A stretch of DNA of 64,000 bases from Pleurodeles waltl (Eukaryota; Chordata; Amphibia; Caudata; Salamandridae), in the NCBI RefSeq assembly GCF_031143425.1, contig NC_090441.1, positions 223,444,928 to 223,508,927 on the forward strand, in the 5' to 3' direction. A program made the position numbers and the translations under genes. Positions 55,412-64,000 of the stretch are shown piece after piece (within the stretch, counting starts at the first letter, position 1; each line of letters begins with the position of its first letter). The notes below the pieces were generated by a model that made no database searches, was not told where the DNA came from, and saw only the letters and a program-made list of their open reading frames with translations.

Positions 55412-55580
55412 GACTGTGGCTTTGCACTCCCCAGGATGGTACAGTGGGCAAGCCAGCCACTGTAGAGACATTGAGAGACTGTGGCTTTGCACTCCCCAGG
55501 ATGGTACAGTGGGCAAGCCAGCCACTGTAGAGACATTGAGAGACTGTGGCTTTGCACTCCCCAGGATGGTGCAGTGGGCA
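55412..55580. repeat. 65-bp tandem repeat with internal hairpin, about 2.6 units (copy C)
   Basis: GACTGTGGCTTTGCACTCCC starts at 55412, 55477 and 55542, a 65-bp period. Complete units carry ACAGTGG and CCACTGT as an inverted repeat. It is the counterpart of the 64-bp repeats in copies A and B. Confidence 0.8.
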
Positions 55581-56475
55581 TGGTGGCTCCTCGTGGATCT
55601 GGCGTCGTGGACTCATGTGGCTGTGGTGGCCCCCCCTTCCCTTCCCCATGAGGTGCCTGTAGTTTTAACATCAGATGCCCCTGCAGTGTTCTCTCCAAAG
55701 GACTCAGGTCTCGTGTGTGGGCTTTGCCCTTGTTTCGCTAAACATTGGCCCACTGACATGTTAGATTCGTAGGATGTGCAGGACTTGTTACTTCAGTGAT
55801 ACACTGATGTGTATATATTTTTTATTTTTGTAAATATTTATCACGGTTGCTCAATAATTTCCAGGTGCTTTTTTTGTACATAAATATTTATTCTAAATTT
55901 GGTTGTGTCCTTGTATTTTTAACGGGTGTTTGGGTGCTGTCACTGTGACTTGTTGCTCTGCATTGGTGTGTACATATTGGGGGGGGTGTGGGTCGCATAT
56001 GTGTGTGCCCGTAACCTTTCGTCCTCCCCCCTCCCGTGTGTCGTAGGTGCAGTACTCACCGTTGACGTCTGCGCCGGAGTTCGTACTCGTGGTAGATGAG
56101 CAGGTAGACGAGAGCAGGTATGATGTTCAATTCGGGTTCCATGCTGTCCGGATTCCGCGTGGAGTGTCTCGAGGTGAGCGTTTTCCATTGAAAATGTCTG
56201 TTTCCGCTGTGTTTTTATCGGCGGGGCTCCCGCCCCGGAAAAGGTGGCGGATTGGTGGGTCGTGATAGGGTGGGCGGTACATTGTCTGCCGCCTGCCTGT
56301 TGGCGGTGACTGCCGCGCTGTTTGTTTGTACCGCTGTGGCGGTCGGAGTGTTAAAGCGGCGGCCTGTGTTGCCGGTTCCCGCCAAGGTCAGAATTCCATT
56401 TTTTGGACCGCCGGCCTGTTGGCGGGTTGGCCGCCGCTTTATCACCGACCGCCAGGGTTAGAATCACCCCCTAAG

Positions 56476-57290
56476 AATAGAGGTGGCTTTATCATCTTGT
56501 TTCCATCCCCAAACTAATGGACAAACAGAACGGCTGAATCAAGGCCTTTAACATTACTTACTTAGTTTTTGCAATGCTACGCAAAGCAATTGGTCTACGT
56601 ACCTACCACTTGCTGAATTCTCATACAACAATTCGGTACACAGTGCCTCGAAAGTCTCTCCTTTTCATTGTTCTTATGGATTCCATCAGAAAGCCTTTCC
56701 TATTCCTCTGAAAGAAACATCTACTCTCCCTGCCATTACCTCATATGTCCGGCAACTACGTGGTATCCAACGTGTCATACATTCGAATCTTTTAGCCACA
56801 AAAACACGCATGAAAAGAGTGGCTGACAAGAAACGTTGTGAGGCCCCACATTATCAGATCAACGATAAAGTCTGGCTTTCCTCTAAATTTTTGCCTCTTC
56901 GACTAACTCAAAATAAATTCAAACCTTGGTATTATGGTCCATTCCTGATTCTTCAAAAGATCAATCCCGTTTCTGTTCGTCTTCGTTTGCCTCAGACTTG
57001 GAAAATACATCCTGTTTTCCATGTATCTCAGCTTAAACCCTTTGTCCCTGATCGTTTTCGCAGACAATTCACCTGTCCTCCTCCTCAACTGGTTGACAAC
57101 GTGCCTGAATACGAGGTCCAGGAAATCTGTGACTCTCGGGTCTTCCGTGGTCGTCTCCAATACCTCATTCATTGGAAGGGCTACCCTATGAGTGAATGCT
57201 CCTGGGAAGACGCATCTTCGGTTCCTGCCCCTCTTCTGCTCTGTCGTTTTTTCCATCTTTTCCCTCACAAACCTGGGGCCTCGGGGAGGA
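56476..57290 (+). pseudogene. pol: Integrase C-terminus with chromodomain, gypsy element 2
   Basis: The frame opens inside the integrase core (SSCFHPQTNGQTERLNQ, with the catalytic Glu in QTERL). A TAA follows at about 56548, then LAEFSYNNSVHS, a spacer, INDKVWLSSKFLPLRL (GPY/F-type module), WYYGPFLILQKINPVSVRLRLP and IHPVFHVSQLKPF. The chromodomain is EYEVQEICDSRVFRGRLQYL followed by IHWKGYPMSECSWED at about 57110-57215. Chromodomains direct integration by binding modified histones. The frame runs on to about 57290, next to the LTR. One nonsense codon and the missing 5' part make it a relic. Confidence 0.85.
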
Positions 57291-57295
57291 CCTAC

Positions 57296-58115
57296 TGTTA
57301 CGCCGCGGCAGCCCGTGGCGTCTCCTGGCCAGGCCGCGGGGGAAGCCACAGCCCGTGTTAAAGGTCGTGGGCCGGCACCGGGACTTTTCTCCGGCTGCGC
57401 GCTGTTCTCCTGATGCGGCGAGGCCGGAGGCCCAGAATTGGGTGTCGGTCCTCGCCGCGCACGGCGCGTGGCGCAAGCGTTGTCGTGGGGTGTCTGCGCC
57501 CCCCCCCCTAGCATCACACTTACCGGGTACCCCGTTTTCACGGCTTTCCTTTCCTCCTGCATGGTTCCTAGAGCCATGCCTTCTCCTTCCCAGCACACCT
57601 TGCACCTCCCTTTTCCCTGCATGCATCTGTTCCCTTTTTTACTATGGTGTCTTTTCCTATCTATTGCTATAGCGCCTTCCCAATCCAAAATTGTGGTGTT
57701 ACTACTTCCTGTCTATCACTTCCTGTCTAGGGGTATATAAGGGGAATAATTTTTTCTTCTCATTGCGTTGCAACACTTCTGCTGTGGTGGTCACGCTCCG
57801 GCTGGTCTTCGCTTGGACCCACTTGTTCCTGTTCTGTCTTCAGCCTTCCAGTATTTCCAGGCTCCTGAGTGCTAATTCCTTGTGCCCTCCTTCTGTTCCA
57901 GGTAGTTCCTGTTGGAGTTTTTTTTCCCCTTGGGGTTTTTCCTCTGGGACTCCTTCTGGAGGGCACGGACTGTGGTGGCGGACTATTGACAACAGCACCG
58001 TGGCTACCGGAAGGGGTCGCCCCTACCTCGATCAGAGCAGGACTTGCAGGAACCGGGGCCGCACACCATCCCTCTCTGATACAGACGGTAAGCCCAGGGT
58101 GAATAGTGACAATCA
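57296..58115 (+). mobile_element. 3' LTR of gypsy element 2
   Basis: It begins TGTTACGCCGCGGCAGCC after a purine-rich GGGGAGGA tract and probably ends at ACAATCA (58115), about 820 bases. It is GC-rich at first and contains a TATATAA at 57734-57740. The TG start, CA end, position after the chromodomain and size are all normal for a vertebrate gypsy LTR. The right end is approximate. Confidence 0.65.
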
Positions 58116-58984
58116 CTGCCACCAAGATTTACATATTGAGGCACTGGCACGCATTGTTTTTACCCACACATAATGAATGGCTAACAGAAATGTACAGACA
58201 GCTTTCTTATATATAAACTACAGGATCATTTGTGCATATTTCATAGCATTGGGTCACTAATAATTGATCATTGTCTGGGTCCCAAACAAGACAAATTTGT
58301 CCTACCATCAGAGAGGCAGCACAACAAATGGTAATGGGACAAGATGAAGAACACACAGCAACATTTCAAGGTCTGAAGACTACACTCGCATATGTTTGTC
58401 TCTTCATACCACAGTGGTTACAGTAAAATAACACACCCTAGGCCAATTTTTTTAGTTTTTCTTCCCCTCTTTCTCAGTTAGCTTACATACGTAAGCTTTG
58501 CCTATTGGCTCACATGTCTGCCATCTAAGCAGGGCATCTGGCCTCTCCTAGAAGGGATCTTTGATACATATTCCACTACTGAGATTTAGCATGCCTACTG
58601 ATTACTCTGGAGATCTGGTTGATGATCAGGGGCTGTATGCATGCATGGTTACATTTGACCATAGGTGTATAAGGAAGACACATTTTCTCAGTGTCATATT
58701 GTTTATTTATTTTCTTCTCACATATACACAATTAAATATCTCTTATACTTCTGCCTTTATAACCTCTATAAAGGTCAAAGATACTCAGTATGTGTATTTT
58801 GATTAGTCACAAATCAATGAAAATAGTAAATAAATAAAACACACTTGCTATGGCCATTTACCACACATCATCTATGATAAAGGATCATTGTAAACAGGAA
58901 AAAAACATTCAACCCAAAGTTTCAAAGTATGAAAGGACAGCATTTCTGCTGTGTTATGAAGCACCTAGATTTGATTTGGTACAG
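58116..58984. other. No gene recognised
   Basis: About 870 bases of AT-rich sequence with no domain-bearing frame and no recognisable repeat ends. Confidence 0.5.
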
Positions 58985-59475
58985 TATCTCAACACTTTGG
59001 CCACCCTACGACCGCAGCAGTAGCACCGCGGTTGGACTGCCAGCACAGCCACTTTTCCTCCACAGGAGGGTCTGGGGTGATGGCGGTCCTAATCTGCCAG
59101 GATAGCGCTCCAAACAGTGTGACACTAGGGATTACGCGCCCCCCCACGCAAGCAGTTACATGGCGGTGACCCTGCCATGTAAAGGCTGGCGGAGACGGGG
59201 TGCAGGCATGGCATAGCATGGACAGTGCAGGGGCCAACCTGGCCATCCTTGTTGCAAAGGTCACTGTCTGCTTTGCTCTGCTGATGCACCCCACCACTAC
59301 AGCATTGCCACCAGTTCTATTACAAGCTGGCAACAATGCTGTATGCTGTTTCCTTCTAGGCCAGTTGTAACGGGGGCAATGGGGAGGGAGCCTCAGTGGC
59401 AGCAACCTACCAGTCGGGACTTCAGCGGACTGGCTTTTCCATCCACTGAAGTCATAATGACTCCCCTTGTATTGT
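58985..59475. mobile_element. Harbinger-related MITE, left end degraded
   Basis: The right end (GTCATAATGACTCCCC), read inward, begins GGGGAGTCATTATGAC and matches the Harbinger terminal style. The interior shares a GGACAGTGCAGGGGCC segment and a CACTGTCTGCTTTGC segment with the 562-bp MITE at 45801. GACCGC/ACCGCG motifs lie near 59009. The left terminus is not recognisable. Confidence 0.6.
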
Positions 59476-61635
59476 ATTTCATGGGAGCTGGGGAAGGGAA
59501 TGACACATTAAAGTGAATCATTTTTCTAAAATAATTTTGTTTCTCCACCTCACAAATGAGTTACTCCTGGTAACAGACTTACTTTCAATAACTGATTTTA
59601 CAGAGCTAAAGAAAGCTTGCCACATGTATGACAATACAAAGACTAGATTAGATTCGAAGTTTGAACTGCTTGTGTGCTGTTGCACCAGTAACTCTTCATT
59701 CCTCCTCTCATGAAATGGAAAATTTGTGGATGGGAAGGAGAGAAATTATAATTTAGGCAGACTGCAATGGAAATGCCTTCCCCTGTCTACTCTAAGATAC
59801 CTTCTGCATTACGTGTCTTTTAACTAATTATTTCTGTAATTCGTTTTTGTTCCTGCATTTGGTGTCTTCCGTTGTGTGCTGATTTCAGCAGAATCAATAT
59901 ACTAACTAATCTGCTCATTCTCTATTGGTCATGGATGTGTCATAGACGGCCCTCCCTAGTTTCCAAAACGTTCTTATTTTCACCTCCTCAGGAGGGCTGA
60001 GACTCCTGTGCAATGTAGGATTGTGTACAATTATGTTGATGTAAGTTAAATTATGCCCATACTCAGCACAGAGGTTGTGAGCTATGTTAGTACAACAATA
60101 CACTGCATTTGTTTAGGGGCTCTCCCGTGGTCACAGGTAGCTGTGAGAAACAAGGATGCTGGAGGATACCAGAAGGGCTCATCCTTATCTGCCTCCAGAT
60201 TCACAGAGGACCAGACTTCCTTTGGCCACACACAAAACCCACATGAGCACCCGAAGCACATTGAAGTGCATGCATGAGTGAGGTCATGAGAAACACATAC
60301 ATTGTGGTCAATGCCATGGGTAAGTGGCCAGTCAAGATATCAGACACTCAGATGGGCTGGCCTGTTTGACAATGTGAATTAAAACTTTTCTTTTGATTGG
60401 AAATCAAGGCTGGAATAAAATGTTAATGCCCCAAAAAACACTATTTTAAAGAACAGTGCATATCTGATTTGTGTGAGAATTCTGGATTGTTCCAACAATG
60501 CTGGAATGTGCCCAAATCGTCATTACTGTAACCCAACGTTAATGACAATTGGCAGAGATGCAGACTAGTTACAGCAGTGGCATAAACAACATTCATAGGC
60601 TTGGGAGCTCTAGAGAATAGGTAAATTAAGAGTGAGAGGCCCTTTAAGGCTGAGATGGGAAGCTTGGGTCTAAGGGGTACATTTGTGGCTTTACTTCCAA
60701 GCTATGAAAAGTAGTGCCTGTTAAAAGGAGAGTAAAAATGTATTACTGTGCTTGTCAGGAGAGGTGTTCGGCTTTCTCTACTTTTACCTATTTGGCGTTC
60801 CCTCATATTTTTTGCATTTTTAGTTTACACTGTTCCTTCCTAAATTGTCAAAAAGTCCTATGCCACCTTGCCATCATTATATTCAGGGGTGGTATGTGCT
60901 ATGCTTATATTGTGCTTTGTTGTGAAGAGTATCGGAATATCTTAACTCAGAGAAACCAAAACAGTCTTAAGTTCTGACAGTTACCCAGTTTCCACTTTAC
61001 TCAAATCTTTTTCATACCATTGCAGAGGGTTTTAAATCAGATACCAATAGATATCAGATACCAAACATGACTTTTCTACCTGCTCTCAAACAAAAGTTAC
61101 CACTTATTAAAAGCAATACCGTGAGCTAATGTTATTCTATGGGAGGGGTAGTAAAAACTAATCTAGGAGTTTTTCTGTACCAGGATATTAAAATATGTGC
61201 TACTTTAATTTGTATGTAATGATATGTTTAGGGCCCAAACTGGGTAGTGGCTTACATGCTTTAAAAAAGGATGCATTAGGTCTAGCAAAATGTTTTGATT
61301 GGTTGAATTGACAGTTTAAATCTGTACTAAAGTATGGAATGTCAGGCACTAATAGAATGTAACTTACAGGCCTTGGGAACATGTATTTCCAAATATTAGG
61401 GTTTTTGTAAATAAAGAAAATGTGCTAATCAGGTCTAGGCTTTAACTTTATTATGTTTTAGGGAAAAAGCACATGCAATTTAAAACTAGTTAGCAGCGGC
61501 GCAAAGGAGGGGTGAAGGCAAAACGTTTGGGGGATGACCCTGCAGAGAAGGCCAAGTCCAACAAGTTAAAAAAGTGTGAAGTCACTTATGATAACATTTT
61601 CTTTTTGCTAAACTTGTAAACTACATTCTTGATGT
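59476..61635. other. No gene recognised
   Basis: About 2.2 kb of AT-rich sequence with only short frames lacking known motifs. No target duplications or terminal repeats were identified. Confidence 0.5.
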
Positions 61636-61639
61636 ATGG

Positions 61640-62160
61640 GCAGTGGTATTCCTGGATTTCTACTAAAGGGTTACATCACATCTGTCAAAGGAATACGAAC
61701 ATTGTTAGGTGTCTCTAATGTCTCTTGTGAATTTGTTCAAGACTTTACAGCTATTGTCCATTCAATTATGAGTTTGCTCAAGCATATGTTCACTTTTATT
61801 GGCTGGTAGAAAAGGAAGCAGGCTTACAGTGGTTAAAAGAAAAATTAAAACTGTGTCATAGTTTAAGCACCCAGATTGCACTCCTCCTTTCAATGTAGAA
61901 GTGGACGACTCTTCTATTGCTATGACAGCCATTCTATTAAAAGATATGAAGACTGGTGTAACTCATCCATGTGCCTAATATCCCCAAACTCTCCCATCTG
62001 TGGAGATAAATTATACCCCTTGTGACCAGAATTGTTGGCAATTGAGGAGGAGTTGGAAAATTGGAGACATTATTTGGACAGGGAGTATTTGATGTCCTTG
62101 AAACGTAGGAATCACAGACACCACAGATTATCTCTTCTAGTTTCTAGATTCCATCCTGGG
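61640..62160 (+). pseudogene. Decayed Ty3/gypsy RT-RNase H relic
   Basis: Translated pieces follow the gypsy RT-RNase H junction in order. An IRTLLGVSNVSCEFVQDFTA block stands for the usual SFLGxxNFYRRFI block, a short MSLLK piece follows, then FNVEVDDSSIAMTAILLKD (RNase H start), HPCA, PSVEINYTPCDQ and, after a one-base frameshift near 62030, LAIEEELENWRHYL. At least one stop (about 61977) and several frameshifts occur. It is much more diverged than the two other gypsy elements and matches neither. No LTRs were seen. Confidence 0.65.
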
Positions 62161-62885
62161 GTTTGTTATTGAGCTAGAAATATGAGAATCCAGGTTCTTT
62201 ATTTAATTCTGAGAAATAAGATATTATTTTCAACAGTTCCACATTCATTATTTTAGGTCTTCAAAAAGAAGCACCTCAGTCATGTAAGTGTTCATTGCAG
62301 AGCACAGTTGCAGCACCTTCACAATAGCCAACCTGGAGTTCTGAAGATGAATGAGCTGGAAAGATGACTTTAAATTGTGTTTTTATCTTGCCACATTTGC
62401 TGTGCAATCATATATAAAGGTCAAATGCCAGGCTATGCCTTCTGACAAATTGCTGCTTGGTCTTTTCATATGGGTTTTTGTGTTTACGTTTCTTTCGCTG
62501 ACTGCAAGTCAAAGGATTTTGTAAAGTGAACTAACTGACAATCTTGCTGTGAAAGGAAAAGAAGCACAGTATTAGTTCTTTTGTGACATAGCAATATTTA
62601 AATAGATGTAAAAGATCTTTGCAAGTATTTAAAAATATATCAGAAGTTAGAAAAGCAAACAAGATTCACGTGTTTTGGAAATTCTGAAGGGTGAAGACTT
62701 TAAATGGTGATGTGAAAAAGATAAATATTTGCAGAAATCAGATTTGAAGGCATTACTGTGTGTGCACTTAATGGTTATGCCAGTAAAAGTACTTTGGTTC
62801 AAAATTTATGGTCATTTCACGAGAAAATGTGTCATCTGTAAATGACAGTGTGCTACCACACCATGTTTTAGCAATATATTTGAAA
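62161..62885. other. No gene recognised
   Basis: About 720 bases of noncoding sequence; may include further decayed gypsy sequence, but nothing is recognisable. Confidence 0.45.
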
Positions 62886-62890
62886 CAGAG

Positions 62891-63769
62891 GCCCATATTT
62901 ATGTTTTTGCAGCATAACTGCACTAATGCAGTTTTGCGGCAAAAGGTTTAGCACTAGCTGTGTAATTTAACAACTCCAGCCAGGCGCTGTATTTATTGAA
63001 TGGTGCAAGCCGGCGCTAAACCTGGGCTAGAGTCTTAGAAGAAGATGCTAGCCAGGTGGGGGTGGCAGTGGGGAAGAAGGAGGTTGTGCATCAGAAAATG
63101 ACGCTAGCCTGGTTAGAGACAAAAAAATGCCTCTGACCAGCCTAGCGTCATTTTCTGACACAAAACATACCATACCACATGAGTCCTGTCTTAGAAAAGA
63201 AAGGAGTCATGCCCACCACACCAATGGCCAGCACAGGGGACAATTGTCCCCTGGGCACAGCCATTGCAACCTGTGCCATGCAGTGGGCCCCAAGTTAGGG
63301 CTCCCAGTGGCAAGAAAAATACTTACCTGGACTTACCTAGGATGGGGTCCACCATTCTCTGGTGTCCCTCTTGGGGGGGTGTTCCTGGGGCTTGGGGAGG
63401 GCACCTGTGGAGCCATTCCATGGTGTTTAACCACAGAAATGAGACCACAGGTTCCCTAACGCCTGGTCTGACCCAGGCACTAAATAATGGTGCAAAGAAA
63501 GCTTAGCACCATTATTTAGCCCCTCTTCCCACCCATGTGTCATTTTAGCACGGGGGGATGGGGACAGTCACTATTTTTTGTAGATAGTAACACCTACCTT
63601 ACCTCTCATTGACTAAAGGTAGGTGTATACATCCTAAAAATGGTGCAAACTCCTATATTTTGATGTTAGACATGTCTAACGTCAAAAGATAATTATGGCA
63701 TTAGGTTTGCACCAAATTTGTGCAAAAATAATTATGAAAATCTGGCGCTACTGAAGTATAAATATGGGC
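62891..63769. mobile_element. MITE with GCCCATATTTAT terminal repeats (879 bp)
   Basis: Perfect inverted repeats GCCCATATTTAT and ATAAATATGGGC end the element. It is flanked by CAGAG on both sides (62886-62890 and 63770-63774). Reading the TIR one base longer would make the duplication 3 bp (AGA). The interior has GCGCTA/TAGCGT-type motifs and no transposase. The superfamily is uncertain because the duplication length is ambiguous. Confidence 0.7.
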
Positions 63770-63774
63770 CAGAG

Positions 63775-64000
63775 TTCTCCAAATTAGGCACCTGGTTACA
63801 CACCAAATCTTTCCCACTTTTTTTTTTTTTTTACTTTTATATAGCTGAAACTCGACCCAAAGATATTGGAGCACTTTACATGAGCACCAGTTACATCGCA
63901 CAAGGACATTTTCATTTTCTTTTTTTTTTTAGGTCTGGGGAGATTAAGGGGCTTGCGCCATTCCTGAGCACCAACTGGGCCCCAATATTTATGGAATGGT
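63775..64000. other. Possible SINE or LINE-derived fragment at window end
   Basis: Poly-T tracts at about 63818-63832 and 63919-63930 bracket a conserved-looking stretch, and GGAGATTAAGGGGCTTGC resembles the motif seen in L2/MIR-type repeats. The assignment is weak, and the sequence continues past the window. Confidence 0.3.

Larger units (their letters stand above)
47096..56471 (+). mobile_element. Harbinger copy C (9376 bp, three-gene PIF/Harbinger element)
   Basis: The left end begins GGGGGTCATTCTGACC and the right end, read inward, begins GGGGGTGATTCTAACCC. Gene order and orientation equal copy B. The right flank starts with TAA but the left flank ends with AAA, so no clean target duplication exists. 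The flanking retrotransposons also belong to different families: gypsy 1 on the left and a chromodomain gypsy on the right. The Myb-like gene is fully open, the transposase is open except for its last residues, and the third gene carries a nonsense codon and frameshifts. Confidence 0.85.
56472..58115 (+). mobile_element. Ty3/gypsy retrotransposon 2 (chromovirus type), 3' part
   Basis: The 3' end of a gypsy element different from element 1. It contains the integrase core end, the integrase C-terminus with a chromodomain, and a 3' LTR. It starts abruptly at the right edge of Harbinger C, so its 5' part is missing from the window. Confidence 0.8.

Noticed and set aside
53728..55530. 600-codon plus-strand frame and 456-codon minus-strand frame through the copy C minisatellite
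   Set aside because: Both follow from a 33-bp period and exist on both strands at once; there is no start context or splice support.
57192..58173. Frames in the gypsy 2 LTR as possible proteins
   Set aside because: They start inside or run through an LTR with TG start, TATA box and CA end, and carry no motif.
1..64000. Host protein-coding genes, tRNAs or rRNAs
   Set aside because: Every frame with recognisable motifs belongs to a transposable element, and no cloverleaf or rRNA-like segment was seen, although a short isolated host exon could be missed by eye.

Overview
The window reads as repeat-dense intergenic DNA from a very large vertebrate genome, most likely a salamander or newt. It holds stacked, mostly decayed transposable elements of families usual in amphibians: Tc1/mariner, hAT, PIF/Harbinger, an L2-like LINE, Ty3/gypsy, and a foamy-like (spuma-like) endogenous retrovirus with very long LTRs. 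I found no host gene, tRNA, rRNA or CRISPR array. The organism is an inference from repeat content only.

Layout: 1-1059 is the 3' part of a Tc1-like transposon and 1260-1678 an old HARBI1-like relic. From about 2983 to 18168 lies one foamy-like endogenous retrovirus. Its 5' LTR was split by Harbinger copy A (3626-11862, 3-bp TTT duplication), its pol was split by a 2993-bp solo LTR (14143-17135, 5-bp CCACC duplication), and its 3' part is replaced by an antisense L2-like LINE (18169-21668). Then come a Harbinger-type MITE (22197), a hAT MITE with a perfect 8-bp duplication (23702-24045), a second copy of the long LTR (27366-29899) and another MITE (29902-30694). Harbinger copy B (31669-41073, TAA duplication) lies just upstream of a Ty3/gypsy element (gag 42550, pol 43557-47095) whose pol holds a 562-bp MITE (45801-46362). 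Harbinger copy C (47096-56471) follows; its right side abuts a different gypsy family with a chromodomain and 3' LTR (56472-58115). The last 6 kb hold MITEs, a decayed gypsy RNase H relic and unassigned sequence.

The most interesting objects are the three large Harbinger elements (8.2-9.4 kb; A is reversed relative to B and C). Each carries three genes rather than the usual two: a Myb/SANT-like DNA-binding gene with one intron, a HARBI1-type DDE transposase on the opposite strand, and a divergent third gene of three exons joining a second Myb/SANT-like domain to a long Ser/Thr/Pro-rich tail. The third gene is followed by minisatellites, including a 64-65-bp repeat with an internal hairpin found in all three copies. 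Copy B keeps an open transposase and copy C an open Myb-like gene; copy A is broken in all three. MITEs with the same terminal and subterminal GGCGGT/ACCGCC motifs are scattered through the window and are plausible non-autonomous passengers of this system.
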